Assembly (NCBI GenBank): GCA_021397835.1
Contig: JAJFZO010000566.1
Location: 2,170,001 to 2,234,000 of the forward strand
Length of the DNA: 64,000 nt
From: Moringa oleifera
Taxonomy: Eukaryota; Streptophyta; Magnoliopsida; Brassicales; Moringaceae
Reading direction: 5' to 3'
Shown in pieces: positions 24,480-38,269 of this stretch; position 1 is the stretch's first letter; every line of letters begins with the position of its first letter. A model generated the notes under the pieces. The model was not told the DNA's origin and ran no database searches. It saw nothing but the letters and a program-made list of their open reading frames with translations. A program made the position numbers and the translations under genes.

Positions 24480-27400
24480 ATGAAGGGGACGAAACGTTTT
24501 GCTGTTCCGGAATCGGTCCCTGACACGAACGACTCCACTGTGAGTTGCTTTTTTTTTTTTTTTGAGGAAAACCCCTAAAATTGGTTTTCCTGTTTTATCA
24601 GCTTGTCCTGTGTTGAACGCATATATATGCAAATTACATGTGCATGCATTTAGGTGTATATCTGTTTGTCTTGGGCCTAGTTAGTTGGTTTGCCGGGAAC
24701 CAGCAGGGAAGAGGGAATTTTGAGTTCTGGCAAATTGCAGTGTGATTTTCTGGCTTAATTGAGAAAGGTTTGAAGGTTATTTGAGCTAAAAGAACATATA
24801 TGACCTGTGATTTTTAGCTAAAGGCTGTCATTGCTGAGCAAAATTAATTTGGTCTGTTTTCAATGAGCAAATGCCAGAAAGTTGCATTTTTTTTTTTTTG
24901 GCTGGTATCAGGCTTCTTGTTTGATTGTTCTTCACAAATCTGTGGAATCACCTGTGCGGTTTTGTCGAAAATTTGAGGATTTTGTATGATCACTGTACTA
25001 GGGAAATTGAGTTCAGTAAAGAAATGCAACCATTATTGGGAAAGTATAGTACGTGGCATGCTCTAATTTGGGCGATTAGGATATCGCTATAAGGAGGGGG
25101 AAGGAAGCTATAGGCTTACTTTGGTTATCTATCTCAAGGATCAAGTTTTTTTCTTGTTCAGCAAACAAAAATTTGCTATTTTTATATTATCTGTTTTTGG
25201 GTGGGGTACCCCTTGTGCTGTCTGCAAAGTAGTGATGTTAAAAGCATACTTTTCTGGAACTCAGTGGTTTCCTTTATCAATGTTCTAGTTGGGCCTGACA
25301 TTGCTTCTTCACTTCACAATTTTGCTTCCATCACCATCATGAACAAAGATCAAGCCTGTCGTTTATGAGAAGAAACCCAAGCTGGAAATAGATTCTGGCA
25401 GAAGAAACGCTAGTACACATGGAAAATTTATGTTGAGAGAATCCTGGAATGGCGGATGCTGGTGGCTTTATTCAGTGGTTTCTTAAGAGAGATCATCAAT
25501 AGAGCAACATTTTTGAGAGATTTGGTTTTCATGAAACTTAGCATAATGCTCAGTTTGCAGTTGGAGTTGAAGTTTTATGCTAACTATTATGTATGCCATT
25601 CATGCATTATTGATGCTTCTTGTTTTTTCTTTTTCTGTATTAGTCAATTTTTGGAAGCTGATCATGTATTTCCAATGACAATGCAGTTTCGGAATAAAAG
25701 AATAATGTCAGGATCTCTTTTTGATGCTCAAAGAGCAGAGCCATCAAAACAGCAGTTGGTGGCAGCAGCACCCCTGGATGCGCAACGGGCTGAGTCATCT
25801 CAACGTCATGTTAGAGCTCTCAATACCCAATTTGCAAGGTACATCCTCCTCTATTGGATAAACTCTGTTTCACTGTTAGTAATGAGATTATGTCCCCTTC
25901 TCTAACAGTTGGTTTCACCTAAGAGGTGTGGTCTCTTGTTGTCTATCAAGTCGATCAAATTCACAAGTGCACTATCTTAATAATTATATTTTATATAGTG
26001 AAGAGATAATGAGATTGGTATATTATTTAAATCTGAATTATTTGTTTAGAGTAATTGCATATTTTTCTTTTGTTGCTAAATACATGTGTTTTTTGCCAAT
26101 TGACTTCTGAGTGTTGTAAACATAATCCTTCTTTTTTTAGATTTGTTAAAAAATTAAATTCTTTTATTTTTTTCTATGACAGTTGGGTGCAAACACAACT
26201 GAAGGATCATCCTGATGAACTCTGGGAAGATGGTGTTAGAGACTATCTTGCTCATGCTTCAAGTATTATGGTAATTCTTAACAATTTCTACTCCTTTTGA
26301 AAGGTGTTCTCTATTGCTAATATTCCTTTAGCCACATGCAGTCTTGATGCCTTCTCATAGCATCTTTTTGGCGCATTGGGGAGAAGTTCTAGTTTAGCCC
26401 AATTTGGTGGGTTAATTCCCTCTTTGCACCTACATATGCATGAGTGTACAAGTACACACCTATTTGCAGTAATGAACAAGGTTTTATCTTCACCATAACT
26501 ACTAGAACTGGGTTGACTGATCTTTTATGTTTGACTTGATTCACTTTCTGTTTCATTAAACAGTATGCACAGGCTTGAAATAGTGTTATTCTTTTCTTTG
26601 TTTCTAGTGCTTAAATGTAACATGCAACTTAAAATCTTAGACTTGATTATGTATGACCTCATTATGTACCTTAAGGCCCTGAGGCCCCTTGATCAATAGC
26701 AATTCAGTTTACAGCCTGCCTTGAGGCCCAAGACTTAGCAGTGTGGGAACTTATCTTGTCTACATTCAATTAGGAAAATGTCCATATCAATATCTTCCAC
26801 TCCATTGTTGACCATGAATTGTTGGACTACAAGTACTGTAATTATTTACAAGGAGCTATGTTTTCGTAATCGATACTTTCATGATAGTGAAGATGTAGCC
26901 AAGACTATGTTATTGCATGATGTTGGTGTTTTGGGCTAAACTGAGGGGTCTCTTGCTGCAGGAGAAGTTCAGTGATGTTGTCAGCTGGCTTAAGGAAAAT
27001 GCTGTAAAGGGAGTAAGTTTGCCTTCTGTTGAATCTCATGCTAGTGAGAAGAAATTGGTGCCTGAAGTGAAGAATAACGAGGTTAAATTATTTCCTGAGA
27101 GGACTATGTTCACTGCAACAAATTCTACTACAAGCTTTACAGCTCCATGGAGTTCAGGATTATTCTCCAACAGTCAAAACCCTGTTCTCTTTGGTAGGTT
27201 TCATCTCTGTTACTTAAAGCACTATGTTTATTATGGTCTCTAATGGATAGAACTTGTGTTTAAGGTTTTAAGAAGCATTTTCCTCGCAAGATGAACAAAA
27301 TATATTCCATGAGAATGTAAGCCATCAAAATTGTAACTACCTGAATTGGAAAAAGTTTTGAAATTTTTGGTCAATGGGCAAGGTGAACAACTTTTTCTAA

Positions 27401-30400
27401 ATTGTCACTTTTAAGGGAAAATGTATTGTAAGTAAAGCATGCTAGAAAAGATTACCTCAAAATCCTTTAGCCTGATACTGTGTACATCTTGGCATCTCAT
27501 GGTGAGTGATTGATGTCCCTAAAATTTAAAGGATTGCTGTGAACTAAATCTACTTTGTGTTTTGCCTTATGAAATAAAAGCTACTTTTCTTGTTGCTACC
27601 AGTCTCATGGGATTTATTAAAACTGATATCTTTGCAGTTGATGTGCATTTATACTGTTGAAATTCAGGAATTTATGGTTAAAAAAAAAAAGTTCCAAAAG
27701 GTTACCATGAAATAATTCTGCGAAGCTTTCATTTCAGCAACATTACAATCTATGTGAATTCTGACATCCTACGTGCTTGGTTTTGGTTTAGGAAATCAAA
27801 GCTCTGTTGCCATGAACCATAATGCTTCGGATGATGTGGATGGTGGTGAGACACTGGAACTTTCTCTTTTAATTCCTTTCCAGAACCTGTATGGGTAGTA
27901 CTTCTGAGTTTTATCAGGCACTTTCGTGCTTATTAGCACTAGTGCAGGTTTTTTTGTGTGGTTTATTGTTTTGCTTCATCTTGTAAATAGCATACACATG
28001 TGCTCAACAACTGTCTGATATAGGTTCATATAAAAATTATTATTTGCTGAAAGGTTTTAAATGAGTGAGTTGACAGGCAAAGACATTATGACGGAATGGT
28101 GCTGATTGTCAGTTTTCCTTTTGGTATAATGTATTTCCCAAGTTGTCAGTAGTTTTGCAATGTTCAAGAGGTTTTCCAACATGATGCATTCTAAGAACAT
28201 TTTGTTGTGTGCTTCAAATATGAAAGTTGAAATGCTCATTTCAATTAAAGCCCCCCTTCCCTAGGAAACAAAGGAGTGAAATAAAAAGGTAAAGGAAACC
28301 AAAAATCTGTCTTATACTGCACATCTATGCTAAATATTTTGGTAGGTCCATATAATTTTCTGCTTCACGAGGTGTATTTTTAATTTTATCTTTTGTGGTT
28401 AGAATTAGTAATCATGTTCGGTCTTTCTTCTGATGCCAGTGAGATCACGAAGTATTAGCAGTTCATTTTTGTCAGTTAAAAACTCACTTATAGTGATGCT
28501 GGTTGTTGATTAATATTCAGACAATTTTTTTTTCCCCAAGTTTTTACTGAATTGATGGACATTTTTTTTTTTTTTAATAGGGCTGCTTCTGTAACTTGCA
28601 AGAGTAGATAAATGCCATTTTATATTCATTGCTGGTGTTACCTTGCTCTAAATGTTTTACTGAATAGTTTGTCTTTTGGTCAAGGATTGCTTCTGTTCTT
28701 TCATAAGTACCCTTATGCCTGTTTATGCTTGTGATTTGAGCACATGCACCAGTTAGCTTTTGCCTCGGGCCACTTAGATTTTCTGAGTAATTTTGTTGTG
28801 GAATGTTTTCCCTCATGTACATATTATATATCTCTTTGCATTATCAGAAGATGAATTGCCTCAGCCAAGCAGCCCATCTGTGAAGAAGTCCGAGGAAAAG
28901 GGTGTTGTTGTAGTTCATGAAGTCAAGTGCAAGCTTTATGTAAAGGTATTTGTTTTTATGAAAATTTACGTTCTACATATATACACACAACTTTTTCTGT
29001 TTTTGTAGCTTTCAAAGTGTATGCCTTATTCATATTGCTGATTTGTTATCTGTTACTTATTCTGCATAAGAGTATAGCTGACACATAGACAAGACTATGC
29101 ATTTTAGCCTGAATGCTTGCTTAAGTTGAAATCATATAGATATGGAGTACTGGATTAACCTGTGACACGTTTGTTTTGGCTGCAATAACTGTTTTCTAAT
29201 TTTAATTTTTGTATACTGTCCATGTTTTGGTCACTGTTGGTCTAATCTTGATTGAAATTGACCAATATGATTCGGTTCAGCGTCCAATGGATACAGATTT
29301 ATATGTAGAATAAAAAAAGAGACAGAATCATTGTCGAATTGAGAGAACCACAAGCCAATTTTTGATGTCTGAGTTGCATGGTTTCCATGATTCACTATCT
29401 TACGAAGACCTACTGCTATGAAGTCCTTTGAGGCTTCATAAGTAAACGAACCTGCCCAGGTTTAGCAAGCCCAATAAGAGCATGCTATTGACCACTATGG
29501 CAATGGTGAATCAGTAAAGAAACAATAAAGAAATATAAAAACGGTTAGGACTGGCTCTGGCATTTCAATACTTGTTTTATTTATATGGATAATGTATGTT
29601 CAAGGAGAAACAGATCATGGTTGACTCAGCCATGTATCTTGCTAGAAGACAAGCACCTTTTCAATTAAGTTGCAGATTTACTTTAATATTTGTCAATATA
29701 TTTCATTTCTTAATATATTTTGTCTCTTTGCCATGTATACCTATCATCTGGATTCACGATTTTCAATCCTGCTTTCAAACTATGCAGTCAAGTGATTCTG
29801 CAGATAAAGATGCTTGGAAAGATAAAGGCACAGGGCAGCTTTGTATTAAATGCAAAGAGGGTGTCAACAAGGGGACAAAAGAATCAAAGCCAACAATTAT
29901 TGTTCGAAATGATGTATGTTTCTTCTTGAGACATATTATGTGGTCTGCGATATTCCATTTATCTGTGAATGCTTGCTGTAGTCAATGGCTTTCTTTACAA
30001 TTCTGCATGTTGGATTAAGGTGTTAAGACAGTGAAAATAAAGATATTTCTGTATTTGATGGGTACTAAAGATGAAATGATGTCTAGTATCATTTATCAAA
30101 TGTCATATTGATGTTTTTTCCACTATCATAGTCGGAACCCTCTTATGGTTGTGATAAGGTTTTCATGCTTCCTTGGTATAATTGTTAAAGGATTATGAAA
30201 CAGGCTGATGGTAGTTAATATGGTCAATAAAAGAGAAATGCATACATGGATTAAACAGTGGGAAGCAATTTTGTAGCTACTAAGAGATCAGTTTCCTGCC
30301 TGGTGGTTTCCATATGTGATGGTACCTTTTGAGTTTGCATGTTGTGGTTGTCTCATGGGTAACAGATGGAAACCTTAGTCAAAATTGTCTCTTTTGTTAT

Positions 30401-32002
30401 TCGTCTCCAAGACCCTGACTGATATGCTTAGTACAGTATTCAATCAACAGATTAACTGGGAGTGGACAGGGGCATCAAAATTTTCAAGATGTTTGCATTC
30501 CCAAGAAAAGAAGTCACAGCTAAATGATATCCCTTTCATGTTTCAACTTTTTGTTTTCTATAGTTCACCTGAGAAGGCAGAACATTTAACCCAAAATACA
30601 CTTCGAATTTCTTATTTTGAGGGTGGCTGATGATATGGCAGTTGATTTGCCTCAAATGTATCTTTTATTGATACATTATTGCTTCGATGGAGATTGTATG
30701 CAATGCTTATTTTTCTGTCCATTTCTTCCATACCGAGAAAAGAAGTGACGGCTAAATGATATCCCTGCCATGTTTCAACCTTTTGTTTTCTATAGTGCAG
30801 CTCATGAGAAGGCAGAACATTTAACCCAAAATGCACTTTGAATTGCTTATTTTGAGGGTGGCTGATGATATGGCAGTTGATTTGCCTCAAATGTATCTTG
30901 TAATGATAGATTATTCCTTTGATGGACATTGTATGCAATGCTCATTTTTGTGTCCATTTCTTCTATACCCTGTTTCTGGGATATACATTGGAACTCTTTG
31001 ACACGCTTTAAGAATCTTTCTGCATTCCATGCTTTGGAGTTATCATGGATTAAATTTTTTGCCAGAAGATGCCGTTTCTGCTTACTTCTTATGCTACAAT
31101 GAAAATTTCCATAACGCATTGAAGGTAACTTGTGCTTTCTTTTATCGTTTGACTGATGACAGGTGGGAAAGGTGCTGCTTAATGCTTTGCTATATCCTGG
31201 AATAAAGATACATTCACAAAAGAATTCTATTGTTACCATATTTCATACTAAGGTAATCCATGATGTTGCTGAGTGTTTGCATATTCAAATCTCATAGTTC
31301 TGGTTAGATTAGCCTCTTAGACAAGGCATTTCATTCCTTTGGATCAAATAAGCTTTATGAGATGCTGGTCGTGTTAAATTGGAATTGATCATTTGCTTGG
31401 GTCATTGTTTTCAGACATGTTCTCATACGTTATTTAAGTTTGATGCTGGAGTGCGATCAATCTCAGATTAATCTTCTACTTTGTCTTTTAATATTGACTT
31501 AAGTATAAATTGTCGAAGTTAATACATGCTTGTTTTATTCCTTTTTTTTTTTGGGAGTAGGAACATGCTTTTCTTATTCATTGTTCAAACAGTTGTATAT
31601 TTTCTTTCTACAAGAAGTAAGAGTCAAAAATAGTGCAGTGAAATGTTGAGAAGAGTGTGCTGTAGGTTGAAAATGTGCCCTAGCGTTTGAAAGCTTAACT
31701 GACAGCTTGTGGCCTATGACTCATAGATGAGCTGATCAAACAAAAATGTTTTAGCCTATAGGAATATGCACTTGCAGCCAGCCTTTGTGGGGAACTCTTT
31801 TATTAAAAGTATTCCTTGAAGCTTTTCAACTTGAGTTCAACTTCTTGAAATGTATGGTAGCTAACTTTTCTTGACCTTGTAGGGTGATGATGGAGCCAAC
31901 GACGATAGTGTTGTGGCACGTACATTCTTAATCAGGATGAAAACAGAAGACGACCGAAACAAGCTAGCAACAGCAATGCAAGACTATGCCCCTGCATCAT
32001 GA
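24480..32002 (+). CDS. NUP50-like RanBP1-domain protein
   Basis: Nine exons: 24480-24539, 25687-25838, 26183-26270, 26962-27193, 27792-27845, 28848-28945, 29788-29913, 31163-31252 and 31883-32002, all GT-AG and in phase, giving 339 residues. The N-terminus MKGTKRFAVPESVPD is followed by FRNKRIMSGSLFDAQRAE, ALNTQFASWVQTQLKDHPDE and LWEDGVRDYLAHASSIMEKF. I know this arrangement from plant NUP50/RanBP1-like proteins (Arabidopsis At4g11790 type). The C-terminal ~130 residues form a RanBP1-type PH fold (VHEVKCKLYVK, KDAWKDKGTGQLCIK, TIIVRNDVGKVLLNALLYPG). That domain binds Ran-GTP; the likely role is nuclear transport at pore baskets. Typical FG repeats are absent. Introns make up over 85% of the gene, and intron 7 holds a 232-base tandem duplication. 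Confidence 0.88.
30501..30968 (+). repeat. 232-base tandem duplication in intron 7 of the NUP50-like gene
   Basis: Copy 1 is about 30501-30732 and copy 2 about 30733-30968. Shared blocks include GCTAAATGATATCCCT, GAGAAGGCAGAACATTTAAC, TTTTGAGGGTGGCTGATGAT, GGCAGTTGATTTGCCTCAAA and TTGTATGCAATGCT. Divergence looks like 10% or less by eye. Both copies lie wholly inside the intron. Confidence 0.85.
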
Positions 32003-32572
32003 AAGCCGACTATAGGTGACATGATCTAATGTTCTCACCACGGTCCCTGAATAGTGAATCTTGGGTGAATGCCAGTTCTTTCATTGCCTTGAATTCTGGT
32101 AAGATTGGCTTGTGAGCACTTTGCCAGTCTTTTTTTAGTCTTTGAAGCTCCAGAAATAAGTGGAGTCAGATGATCAGTTGGGACAGTGTTGAAAGTGTTA
32201 TATGCTTAAGAGGCTTACAGAACTTTGTAACATAAGAGAAGAGTGAGTTGTTATTTTGCAGCAAGAATTGATATTAGGAAGTTCTCATGCTCTTTTCCAT
32301 CGAAGCACGTTTTATTTCTTTCCTTAACAGTAAACAATTTCTAGATATGTCATGTCACCCATCTCTAGCGAAAACTTGGAATCGCCAATTCTATCATCCG
32401 TTATTTGGTTCAAATCTCTACCTTCCTCAGTTAATATTTTTAGGTCTATCTTCTCTCTTTTTTTGGTAAATAATAAAATTAATCTGTGGATCTGCTGTAG
32501 TGTTTTTAACTGTGTGGTACCTACCCCATTTTATGTATATTTTAAAATTAATTTTTCCTTATCAACAAGCTA

Positions 32573-32644
32573 GCGTTTGTAGTCCAACGGTTAGGATAAT
32601 TGCCTTCCAAGCAATAGACCCGGGTTCGACTCCCGGCAAACGCA
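32573..32644 (+). tRNA. tRNA-Gly (anticodon UCC)
   Basis: 72-base cloverleaf without intron. Acceptor arms GCGTTTG and CAAACGC pair fully, with discriminator A at 32644. The D arm contains GTCCAACGGTTAGGAT. The anticodon stem ATTGC/GCAAT encloses the loop CTTCCAA, so the anticodon is TCC. The T arm reads CCCGGGTTCGACTCCCGG, giving the B box GGTTCGACTCC. A run of T residues follows at about 32655. It lies between the converging NUP50-like and PEPRK2-type genes. Confidence 0.95.
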
Positions 32645-32699
32645 TGTGTCTTCTTATTTTGTTATGCTAAAGGTGTAATGAGAACTATTTCACTCTGAG

Positions 32700-33225
32700 C
32701 AGAACATGAGAAACTGAAGATATGAAGCTTTGAGCTATCCTGACAAAACCTAAATACAACACAAAAAATTCTTACTAATTTGTGATTTATATAAAACACA
32801 AGAACAGAAAAGGGAAGGCTAACAATAACAACTACATGATCCAGAAGTTGAAAAGCATTGCATCCTCTAATACTCTCATCACCATCTCTAATACAAACAA
32901 TTAGATATCAAAACACTTTTCACAAGTCACAATCTATATGTTAGAAAGTAAATACATTAAGCTTTCCCCACCTCCCCGTCTTCCTAGCCATTCTATTTAT
33001 TCATCTCCCTCTGTCATAATTACAGTTATCAATTATTTTGAAAATCAAACAAACATGATAGCTCGAACACAGAAGTCAATTATGTCAACAGGCCCCTCAC
33101 ACCACACCGGAGTTCCTCAGTTCCTCATCAAGCTCGTACATGTCCCAATTTACAGCATTTGTCAAGTTTAGCAGAAAACCATTTGTCTTTCTGCTTGGCA
33201 GGTTGCATATCAAGTATCCGTCCTC
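32700..33225. other. Short intergenic and 3' UTR stretch between tRNA-Gly and the kinase gene
   Basis: Probably contains the 3' UTR of the minus-strand kinase (close to 33225) and A/T-rich spacer. A plus-strand frame at 32938-33171 shows no recognisable protein. Confidence 0.45.
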
Positions 33226-35361
33226 CTACCATACAAGGGATAATCTAAGAGATTGAGCAGTTGGAATATGTGTGCATGATGCCCACCGGATGACTGATTC
33301 AGTGACTATGACATCAAGCTGATCAAGCTCACCAAGTCCGATTGTGTGATTCCTTTTCCCCTGGATGCCTGAAATCCTAGACCCGTTTATACCTCCTCTT
33401 CGAGTTTCTGCCTTGTGCTCCACTTCTCCTAAATCGAACTTAACAGGATATGAATGCGGCAAAAGAAATAGCTTTCCCATGTTGGATTCTGTATCAATTC
33501 AAAACAAAGAACCGAGAATTGGGTCATTACAGAAACGAAGCACAAATTTGTCAGCTGGTTTTGTTGTGAAGATAAGTAATCCTAGAAAGATTATTGAAGG
33601 TGAGTAAATCATTAAGTCCTTGTTTTGGAAACTCGTTGCAACAAAATAATTGCTCCTCCAAAATGGTAAGTCATTTTCTGAAAATGGGTAGGTGGTACCT
33701 TCTCTTAGATGGTATATTTTAAATCATGTCATTTGATGTAATGAAAACAATCACTTAAGAAATTCATATTCATCTAACTCATTTTTCATCATAAGTTATA
33801 TGGCAAGAAAGATTAGAAACATCAAAGTACCTCCATGTTTTCCATCCATTTTTGGCATGTTGGCCTCTAATTCCAGTGATGAAATTCCTGGCTCAACCAC
33901 AGAACTCGGACTGAAGAAGGTAAAGCTTGGCATCGATGGAACTGGAGAAAAGAATTCTTCTGTATAAGAAAAACCTCCAAATGTAGAGCAAGGAGTACTA
34001 TCTTCAACTAAGGAAGCAGAAAATGATGATTTAAAGGAGTATGCAGGAGACTGCTCGAGTTGTCCATCACTAAAGCTATAGTCCTGGTTCCTGGCAATAG
34101 TTGGGGTAGAGAAGGAAACTCCACCGATATCGAGCTGTTTGCAACTGAGATCCTGATTGCTTGGCTCTTGAGCTGCTTCAGAGGAGCTGTCCTCCATCCA
34201 TGAGTGAGCTGCAACGGACAGTAACCCATATTATAGGCTAAAGTTGGGGGAAAAGTATATTTTTTTAGCTTCTGAAGTATGAGCTTATATGACCAAGTTG
34301 AAAGCGAGGAATATCACTTTTTAAAGTGCCAAAAAGCTAACAGTTCTAGCATTGGATTCACTGGATATTATAGTTAAGTTTGTCATTGACATACCAAGAA
34401 CTTCTTCTGCAGTGAACCTTTTCAAAGGATCTACACAGAGCATCTCACGGATCAAGTCCATGGCAGAGGAAGATATGCTATCCCAAGGATCACGAGGGAA
34501 CCTTAAATCTGCAGTCCTAACAGCTTTAAAAATCCCCGACTTAGTTTTCCCCCAAAAAGGAGGCACCCCACTTAGAAGAATGAACAAGATAACCCCTGCA
34601 CTCCACACATCTGCAGCTTGATTATAACCTCCTGCTAGTACCTCAGGAGCTATATAAAAGGGGCTTCCAACAGTCCCATGCAATCTCTGCCCTGAATACA
34701 TGAAACCGGAATCTTAGAGTATGAAATCTAATATTCTAGTTTCATGATTCAAAAAAAGTAAAAATGCCTTACCCGATTTTATATACGTTGCAAGACCAAA
34801 ATCTGCCAGTTTAATTGGAGAGGATGAGGACCTTGTAGCGAAGAGAATATTTTCTGGCTTCAGATCTCTGTGAACAATACCATTATCATGACAAAACTTA
34901 ACCACCTGCATCAAGTGCCTAAAAAGAACCCTGACCTCACTCTCGGAAAACCTTCCATATTTCTCAAGGCGGTGAAAAAGCTCCCCTCCAGCACATAACT
35001 CCATCAGTAGATGCACATAATCCTCCTCCTCATAAACTGCCTTGAGATCCACAACATTTGGGTGCCCAGATAACTTGGTCATTATTTCAATCTCAAGCTT
35101 GACACTTCGCACATCATCTACTGTCACCAACCTCTCTTTGGAAATAGACTTGCAAGCTAAAACCTCACCAGTTAACTTATCTGAGCATTCTCTAATCACG
35201 CCAAATTGCCCCCATCCTAATTGCTGGCCAAGAAGATAGCGATCTTTTAAATGGGATACTTGGTCTGTGTCCAAAATTGTTTCAGTAGGGCTTGCAACCT
35301 TGTAACAGTTGCAAAACTGGGTTGAAGGTTGGCTGGTCTTGTCCCCATTGCCTAGGTCCAT
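33226..35361 (-). CDS. PEPRK2: PEPRK2-type serine/threonine kinase (CDPK-related, no EF hands)
   Basis: Four coding exons on the minus strand: 35361-34773, 34691-34395, 34208-33831 and 33488-33226, in phase, giving 508 residues. The kinase domain spans about residues 42-300. It has the Gly loop LGWGQFG (48-54), catalytic Lys71 in VLACKS, HRDLKPEN (Asp166), DFG at 187-189, GSPFYIAPE and the CDPK-like ADVWSAGVILFILLSGVPPF. The tail after AHSWMED is Ser-rich and ends ESVIRWASCTHIPTAQSLRL, which I recall as the end of Arabidopsis PEPRK2. PEPRKs are PEP-carboxylase-kinase-related kinases that lack the autoinhibitory and EF-hand parts of CDPKs, so they should be Ca2+-independent. Substrates are unknown. 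Sequence upstream of the ATG (35362-36250) may include a 5' UTR intron. Confidence 0.92.
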
Positions 35362-36179
35362 GCCAATAAGACAACCCTAGTTATAAGAACCACCAATCAG
35401 AATTGACTTTCAAGTTCCCCTGTTATGAATCATCCTTTTGGTCCAACATTGCACCCTATTGTATTACCAGTTTCAATTCCACAGCCCGACCAAAGATAAA
35501 TCTTGCATTAGACCATTTATGTATAAACCAAAGAGACTTCTCATGTCATGAATTTATGCTCTCACAGGATGATATAGCAGAACAAGACCCACCCTTCAGG
35601 GAAACATCCAAGTACTCAAGAATTCTGAAGATACAAGGAGGAAACCTTCAACATTTCACATCAATCACCTAGTGCACAACAGAATTTCTACATTTCAGAT
35701 AAACTAGATCAAAATCCCATGATTCTATCTATATATTATGCAGCTATATTTCTATTAGGTGTTAAATATGACCAATATAATGCACAGCTCGAATTTCAAA
35801 TCCTCCGGATGGATCCAGAGTTAAATTTTACAACTGAAACTTCCAAAATCCGAAACACACCCACAAGAGCATTCAAGCTACAACGCATAAGAAAACAAGA
35901 AAAAACCTTAGTCACCCCAAAACTATTCAGAATTTTCCATCAAATGACAACAAGAATCTATTAAAATTACCCAGAAAAACCTTATATTGAAACAAGATAG
36001 AAAACCATCAACCAGCATAAATCCCAGCAGAATCCACACAAAAACAAAGCTTAAAGATCAAACAATGCATCCAAAGAGCAAACACATACAGTAAACTACA
36101 AGAAATGAAGAGAGAAACCGACCTCTTCAGAAGGGCCATTGTCTCAGAAGCAGAAAGTATACGTTACAGCAAAGGCGCT

Positions 36180-36670
36180 GTTAAGTCCAAAAGTCAGTCA
36201 TTGGGTTCTCTCTCTTTCTCTCTGGTGCAAAGCACCCTCTCTATGTGAAAAGGGCACCGGGAAACACTCGTTTTTTTTTTCACCTTATTAAATATTAGAC
36301 TTTTACACAGTAACATTCAATGTACACTTACTCGCCACTGGGATCTTGCCACGTGTCGTAGAATTCCCTTCAACTGGCATGGACCCACAGACATAGCATG
36401 CACAATTACCTAACTGCCCCCACGTGGACACGTTCAACGTTAGCATTGCCCTCAGTATTTTAACCAAAAGGAAACTTCTCCAAATATTTTATTTAGTTAT
36501 TTAATTATTTTATAAATAATTAAGAGTAGAATATTTTTAGTGGTGGGGGTGTATAAGGTATAATGCCACCTGAGTTCAGTGATCTGGGGGGCCCACGAGA
36601 GGAGAATCATTCGATGACCATGATTAATTCCTGGTGGTCCATGATAAGTGAACCCTGCCACGTGGGCTGA
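36180..36670 (-). promoter_or_regulatory. Probable promoter of the PEPRK2-type gene with G-box cluster
   Basis: A pyrimidine/purine-rich tract at 36205-36225 (TTCTCTCTCTTTCTCTCT on plus) fits a leader or core promoter read leftwards. Upstream for the kinase are CCACGTGTCG near 36349, CCACGTGGACACG near 36420 and CCACGTGGG near 36658. Three CACGTG cores within about 310 bases is well above chance in this A/T-rich DNA. Function is inferred only from the motifs. Confidence 0.45.
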
Positions 36671-36699
36671 CATGATTGGCTGCGCGTGGTCCTTGATGT

Positions 36700-38269
36700 G
36701 CACCTCTGTTGATGAAAACTAAATATTTTAATATAAAATTAATTAATAGTTTTTTTAAAAAAGAATACTCATATAAAAGGAATTTATGTTGGTAGGAGAA
36801 ATGATAAGCAAATCCCAGCTGTGATCCATGTTGTTATTAGCGGTACCCTCCCCTACACGAGTATTTATAGCTTTGCGTTTTATAAAATACGTCTCCGTTT
36901 TGTTCTTTATTTTACGCTCCAGAGTCAAGTTGGATTCATCGTATTTTAAAATTATTTCATTTTTTATTGGAAATTTTTAAATTTAATTGATGCAATTTTT
37001 TGAAATATTAAGTTTTTTATCATTTGAGGTATGTTGATTTCTAAAACAGCTAATTATATATGATAATTTAATAAATAAAATAAAATTATATTTTTAATTT
37101 TGAAAAATTAAAATAAATCATATCATAATATATTTTTAATTAATTTCATTATATTTATATATATATATATATAAAATATAAATAATTACTTGAATAATTT
37201 TACATGTTATATGGACATATCATAAAGGATATTTCTGTAATTACATATATTACTGGGGAATTCAATTAACAGTCTTGTAACATAATGATGGTCAACTTGT
37301 TGTTGACTTTTTCAAGTCAGCTTTGAATTTCATTTAGTATTCCTCCTTTACAGACCAAACCAAATCAGAACTGAAAGTTAAATCAGTTTGATCCTTATTT
37401 TGTCTGTTTTAGATTGCTTGCATGATTAATTAATGGACCGCTTCTCCTCAATATTGCCAAATACATCAACGGAGATACACCATTTATGCATTTAAGAAAA
37501 CCTATGCCATAGTTTTTAAAATATGTAATAAAAACTCAAAAAAATAATTAAAAAATTGTCAGTAAGTATTTTGAAAATTTAAACTCTAATTAAGTTGATA
37601 AAAAATAAAAATAAAATTATATATTTGATTTGTATTATCTAATTTTTATTCTTGTATATTTATATTTCTTATCATACAATTTATAAATTGTACAAAACTT
37701 AACAAACTCAACCCATATTATCAAATTCTTTTTTTTTTATTTTTTACATATTCAATCAAGAAAAATATATATTTAAATTTATATTTTATAAATTAAATTG
37801 ATTCAAAATTAAGATGAGAAAAACATAGTTTTCTATACCGATTTCAAATTTATTGTATTTTTTTGGTAGCAAACTCTTGATTGAATCAGAAGGAGCAAAA
37901 CTCGGTGACAGCATGAAAAATATTGTTACTTAGGGGAATTTTGACATTAATTTTTGGGTTCTGAATTGTCCCTTTCGCATGTAAATGCTGACTGACAAAA
38001 AGATGTCTCTTTGAAAATTCTTGAATCTTTGCCCCCTTTTGTTTTTTTCCTTAATCTTACTCTTGTTGAAGAGTAGCAAGAAGTGACGTCGTTTTCTCTC
38101 CCGTTTGGGCTAATTGAGACTTCCACCGGCTCGACTTCTGGTTCGGACTATGGGCTCTACGCCCACCCAGTGACGGTCTGTTTCGGCTCATTATGGGCAA
38201 GACCCCCTAGGTCTATGGGCCTAATATGTTCGGTTATATATATACATAAACATATATATATAAAATATT
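36700..38269. other. Intergenic region
   Basis: A/T-rich DNA, with an (AT)n stretch near 37157-37174. A short less A/T-rich block at 38070-38235 contains GTGACGTCGTT and a TATGGGCC motif. The 62-codon open frame there is not recognisable. Confidence 0.45.

Noticed and set aside
25340..25470. Extra exon of the NUP50-like gene (KPVVYEKKPKLEIDSG)
   Set aside because: Exon 1 joins exon 2 in phase and matches the recalled family N-terminus without it. Transcript data could reopen this.
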